From Streptomyces lomondensis (lineage in GTDB: Bacteria > Actinomycetota > Actinomycetes > Streptomycetales > Streptomycetaceae): a DNA stretch of 64,000 nucleotides. Below are positions 61,096 to 64,000 of the stretch, in pieces (within the stretch, counting starts at the first letter, position 1; every line of letters starts with the position of its first letter). The notes beneath the pieces were generated by a model, which was given only the letters and a program-made list of their open reading frames with translations, was not told where the DNA came from and ran no database searches. Position numbers and translations under genes: made by a program. The stretch spans positions 62,001-126,000 of the forward strand of contig NZ_BMWC01000006.1 of the NCBI RefSeq assembly GCF_014651035.1, read 5' to 3'.

Positions 61096-62378
61096 GTGAG
61101 CTTCCCGTCGACGAGCGTGGCCTTGCCCCGCAGCCACGTGTGCGTCACACGGCCCGGCAGCTCACGCCCCTCGTAGGGGGTGTTGCGGCTGCGCGAGGCG
61201 AAGCCCGCGGGTTCCACGAGCCCACGGTATGCCGTGTCGACGAGGGTGAGGTTGGCGGGCTCACCTGCCGAGACGGGACGACCATGGCCCGTGGCCTGTC
61301 CGATCTGCGCGGGCTTGAAGGACATGCGGTCGGCGACACCGGCCCAGTCCAGCAGGCCCGTGTCGACCATGGTCTCCTGGACCACTGACAACGCCGTCTC
61401 CAGGCCGACCATGCCCATGGCGGCCGCGGCCCACTCGCAGTCCTTGTCCTCGTGCGGGTGCGGGGCGTGGTCGGTGGCGACGATGTCGATCGTGCCGTCG
61501 GCGAGCGCCTCGCGCAGCGCCCTCACGTCCCGCTCGGTGCGCAGCGGCGGGTTGACCTTGTAGACCGGGTTGTAGGTGCGGACCAGCTCGTCGGTGAGGA
61601 GCAGGTGGTGCGGGGTGACCTCGGCGGTGACCTGGATGCCGCGGGACTTGGCCCAGCGGACGATCTCGACGGACCCGGCGGTCGACAGGTGGCAGATGTG
61701 GACGCGGGAGCCGACGTGGTCGGCGAGCAGGACATCCCGGGCGATGATCGATTCTTCGGCCACCGCGGGCCAGCCGCCGAGCCCCAGCTCGGCGGAGACG
61801 ACGCCCTCGTTCATCTCGGCGCCCTCGGTCAGCCGCGGCTCCTGCGCGTGCTGCGCGATGACGCCGTTGAAGGCCTTCACGTACTCCAGGGCCCGGCGCA
61901 TGATCACGGCGTCGTGGACGCACTTGCCGTCGTCGGAGAAGACGGTCACTCCGGCGGCCGACTCGTGCATGGCGCCCAGCTCGGCGAGCTTGCTGCCCTC
62001 CAGGCCGACGGTGACGGCGCCGATGGGCCGTACGTCGCAGTAGCCGTGCTCCTTGCCGAGCCGCCAGACCTGCTCGACGACGCCGGCGGTGTCGGCGACC
62101 GGGAAGGTGTTGGCCATGGCGAACACGGAGGTGTAGCCGCCGGAGGCGGCGGCGCGCGTGCCGGTGAGGACGGTCTCGGAGTCCTCACGGCCCGGCTCGC
62201 GCAGATGCGTGTGCAGGTCGACCAGGCCCGGCAGCAGCACCTTGCCGCCGGCCTCCACGACCTCGGCGCCCTCGGCGGACAGACCGCTGCCGACCTCCGC
62301 GATCGTCCCGCCGTCGATCAGGACGTCCTGCTGCTCGCCGCCGAGCACCTTCGCACCACGGATAAGGATCTTGCTCAT
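61092..62378 (-). CDS. pyrC: Dihydroorotase
   Basis: A 428-residue class I dihydroorotase. LVDLHTHLREPGREDSETVLTG supplies two metal His residues, ITHLS-like VHICHLSTAGS and AEVTPHHLLLTDE the others, and IVATDHAPHPHEDKDCEWAAA the catalytic Asp. It closes carbamoyl aspartate to dihydroorotate. GPADTL-like C-terminal SAGEPANLTLVD follows. The ATG at 62378 overlaps the pyrB stop by 4 bp and its stop overlaps the PH-like gene by 4 bp. Confidence 0.97.
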   Translation of the reverse strand: MSKILIRGAKVLGGEQQDVLIDGGTIAEVGSGLSAEGAEVVEAGGKVLLPGLVDLHTHLREPGREDSETVLTGTRAAASGGYTSVFAMANTFPVADTAGVVEQVWRLGKEHGYCDVRPIGAVTVGLEGSKLAELGAMHESAAGVTVFSDDGKCVHDAVIMRRALEYVKAFNGVIAQHAQEPRLTEGAEMNEGVVSAELGLGGWPAVAEESIIARDVLLADHVGSRVHICHLSTAGSVEIVRWAKSRGIQVTAEVTPHHLLLTDELVRTYNPVYKVNPPLRTERDVRALREALADGTIDIVATDHAPHPHEDKDCEWAAAAMGMVGLETALSVVQETMVDTGLLDWAGVADRMSFKPAQIGQATGHGRPVSAGEPANLTLVDTAYRGLVEPAGFASRSRNTPYEGRELPGRVTHTWLRGKATLVDGKLT

Positions 62379-63379
62379 CGGTCTTGCTTCTCCTCGGTAC
62401 GGGTCTGGGTGACGGCGGGCACGTTTTTTGAATCAAACACAGCTCCGCCGAGCAGCAGGTACAGGACGGCCATCCGGATGGACACGCCGTTCGCGACCTG
62501 CTCGACGACGGTGCAGCGGTCGGAGTCGGCGACCTCGGCGGTGATCTCCATGCCGCGGACCATCGGGCCGGGGTGCATCACGACGGCGTGCTCGGGCATC
62601 CGCGCCATGCGGTCGCCGTCGAGGCCGTAGCGGCGGGAGTACTCGCGCTCGGTCGGGAAGAACGCGGCGTTCATCCGCTCGCGCTGGACGCGCAGCATCA
62701 TCACCGCGTCGGACTTGGGCAGCGTGCTGTCGAGGTCGTAGGAGACCTCGCAGGGCCAGGTCTCGATGCCGACCGGCAGCAGGGTCGGCGGGGCGACGAG
62801 GGTGACCTCGGCGCCGAGGGTGTGCAGCAGGTCGACGTTGGAGCGGGCGACCCGGCTGTGCAGGATGTCGCCGACGATGGTGATGCGCTTGCCGGCCAGG
62901 TCCTGGCCGAGGCCGGCGTCCGGGCCGATCAGGCGGCGGCGCATGGTGAAGGCATCCAGCAGGGCCTGGGTGGGGTGCTGGTGGGTGCCGTCGCCGGCGT
63001 TGACGACGGCGGCGTCGATCCAGCCGGAGTTCGCCAGCCGGTAGGGGGCTCCGGAGGCGCCGTGCCGGATGACCACGGCGTCGACGCCCATGGCCTCCAG
63101 GGTCTGGGCGGTGTCCTTCAGGGACTCGCCCTTGGAGACGCTGGAGCCCTTGGCGGAGAAGTTGATCACGTCCGCGGACAGCCGCTTCTCGGCGGCCTCG
63201 AAGGAGATCCGGGTACGGGTGGAGTCCTCGAAGAAGAGGTTGACGATCGTGCGGCCGCGCAGGGTCGGCAGCTTCTTGATCGGCCGGTCGGCGACCCGGG
63301 CCATCTCCTCGGCGGTGTCGAGGATCAGGACGGCGTCGTCGCGGGTGAGGTCGGCGGCCGAGATGAGATGACGCTGCAT
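62375..63379 (-). CDS. pyrB: Aspartate carbamoyltransferase catalytic chain
   Basis: A 334-residue transferase joining carbamoyl phosphate and aspartate. FFEDSTRTRISFEAAEKRL carries the S-T-R-T carbamoyl-phosphate motif, HQHPTQALLDAFTMRRR the H-P-x-Q motif, and MMLRVQRERMN and HPGPMVRGMEI the aspartate side. No pyrI regulatory chain is seen, so control is expected at the RNA level through PyrR. It follows pyrR by 99 bp; a small dyad GTACGCCG-A-CGGCGTAC at 63452-63468 lies between them. Confidence 0.97.
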   Translation of the reverse strand: MQRHLISAADLTRDDAVLILDTAEEMARVADRPIKKLPTLRGRTIVNLFFEDSTRTRISFEAAEKRLSADVINFSAKGSSVSKGESLKDTAQTLEAMGVDAVVIRHGASGAPYRLANSGWIDAAVVNAGDGTHQHPTQALLDAFTMRRRLIGPDAGLGQDLAGKRITIVGDILHSRVARSNVDLLHTLGAEVTLVAPPTLLPVGIETWPCEVSYDLDSTLPKSDAVMMLRVQRERMNAAFFPTEREYSRRYGLDGDRMARMPEHAVVMHPGPMVRGMEITAEVADSDRCTVVEQVANGVSIRMAVLYLLLGGAVFDSKNVPAVTQTRTEEKQDR

Positions 63380-63478
63380 CTGTCAGGCTCCGTAAGGCAG
63401 TTCAACTGGAGAATTCGGGCAGACGGGCGCGCGGGGGCGCACTGAGCCGGTGTACGCCGACGGCGTACGCCCGAGGCG

Positions 63479-64000
63479 CTACTGGGCGGTCTGCTTGGCG
63501 CCGAGCAGCACGGTGTCGCGACCGTCCTCCTCGGCGAGCTGGACCTTGACCGTCTCCCGCAACGACGTGGGGAGGTTCTTGCCGACGTAGTCGGCGCGGA
63601 TGGGCAGTTCGCGGTGACCGCGGTCGACGAGGACCGCGAGCTGCACCGCGCGGGGGCGCCCGATGTCGTTCAGGGCGTCGAGGGCGGCGCGGATGGTGCG
63701 GCCGGAGAAGAGCACGTCGTCGACGAGGACGACCAGCTTGCCGTCGATGCCGTCACCGGGGATCTCGGTGCGGGCCAGCGCACGCGGCGGGTGCATGCGC
63801 AGGTCGTCGCGGTACATGGTGATGTCGAGCGAGCCGCACGGAACCTTGCGCTCGGTGATCTGCTCGAGCTTGTCGGCGATCCGCCGGGCGAGGAAGACGC
63901 CCCGGGTGGGAATGCCGAGGAGCACCACGTCGTCGGCGCCCTTGGCGCGTTCGACGATCTCGTGGGCGATGCGGGTCAGGACCCGCGCGATGTCAGGGCC
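63479..64000 (-). CDS. pyrR: Bifunctional PyrR (pyr operon regulator / uracil phosphoribosyltransferase), 5' end cut
   Basis: The 3' 173 residues are visible; the gene runs off the right edge and should lack only about 20 N-terminal residues. VVLLGIPTRGVFLARRIADKLEQI and the PRPP loop LVVLVDDVLFSGRTIRAALDAL are typical of PyrR, as is the ending of this family near KVQLAEEDGRDTVLLG. PyrR binds pyr mRNA in a UMP-dependent way and has weak UPRTase activity. It heads the minus-strand pyr operon. The promoter, leader and PyrR-binding loop lie outside the window. Confidence 0.95.
   Translation of the reverse strand, partial: GPDIARVLTRIAHEIVERAKGADDVVLLGIPTRGVFLARRIADKLEQITERKVPCGSLDITMYRDDLRMHPPRALARTEIPGDGIDGKLVVLVDDVLFSGRTIRAALDALNDIGRPRAVQLAVLVDRGHRELPIRADYVGKNLPTSLRETVKVQLAEEDGRDTVLLGAKQTAQ

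Overview
The window is chromosomal DNA of a Streptomyces-like actinomycete. It is very GC-rich with strong G/C bias at third codon positions, has many GTG starts and rare TTA codons, and carries lineage markers: RbpA, an actinobacterial integration host factor (mIHF), a DasR/direct-repeat chitinase promoter and a FxsA-Ppm pair. From memory the gene order from rbpA to pyrR follows the S. coelicolor chromosome. I ran no alignment. No tRNA, rRNA, CRISPR array, prophage or full insertion sequence was seen. The only mobile-element trace is a 228-bp MITE.

Layout. 1-7662: glycerophosphodiesterase tail, UMF1-type MFS protein, rbpA behind a textbook SigR promoter, fxsA, polyprenol-phosphate mannose synthase, an amidohydrolase, an Lrp regulator and two small conserved proteins. 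7625-15940: acyl-CoA dehydrogenase, GH18 chitinase, a TetR regulator, a 46-aa membrane protein, a Tat-type C39-like protein, a P-loop kinase-like protein, a candidate leaderless 18-codon ORF or small RNA, and a TPR/AAA ATPase with a TTA codon. 16021-18683: the MITE and two CNNM/CorC-type membrane proteins. 18920-23906: a minus-strand operon led by an FMN riboswitch, ribE-ribM-ribBA-ribH-hisE-hisG and a PH-domain membrane protein. 24005-30234: an orphan chitinase-type promoter with no chitinase, a ROK regulator divergent from an MFS gene over a shared operator, a uracil-type permease, a TTA-containing GH6 cellulase and a DUF5995 protein. 30425-37908: nitrilase-fold hydrolase plus FAD amine oxidase, secreted protein, MFS, SRPBCC-like protein, Lrp regulator and APC amino-acid permease. 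37986-47334: GuaB1, barstar, SorC regulator, rpe, MMPL, rsmB, fmt and an HTH protein.

47439-64000 is a long minus-strand housekeeping block. It contains the pyrimidine operon pyrR-pyrB-pyrC-(PH protein)-carA-carB-pyrD-pyrF, with mostly 4-bp stop/start overlaps, followed by mihF, gmk, rpoZ, coaBC, metK and a primosomal PriA-like protein that lacks recognisable helicase motifs.

Most interesting signals: (1) the promoter at 24005-24047 copies the architecture of the chitinase promoter at 9019-9060, including the 22-bp spacing of its two repeats, but runs into a hairpin within about 90 bp. It looks like the scar of a lost chitinase gene or a chitin-responsive small RNA. (2) Helically phased NTTGCN boxes, spaced 21-22 and 30-31 bp, lie upstream of both the hydrolase/oxidase operon and the permease-Lrp operon, which suggests an undescribed amino-acid or amine regulon. 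(3) A promoter, 18-codon leaderless ORF and terminator are packed into about 100 bp at 13696-13798.
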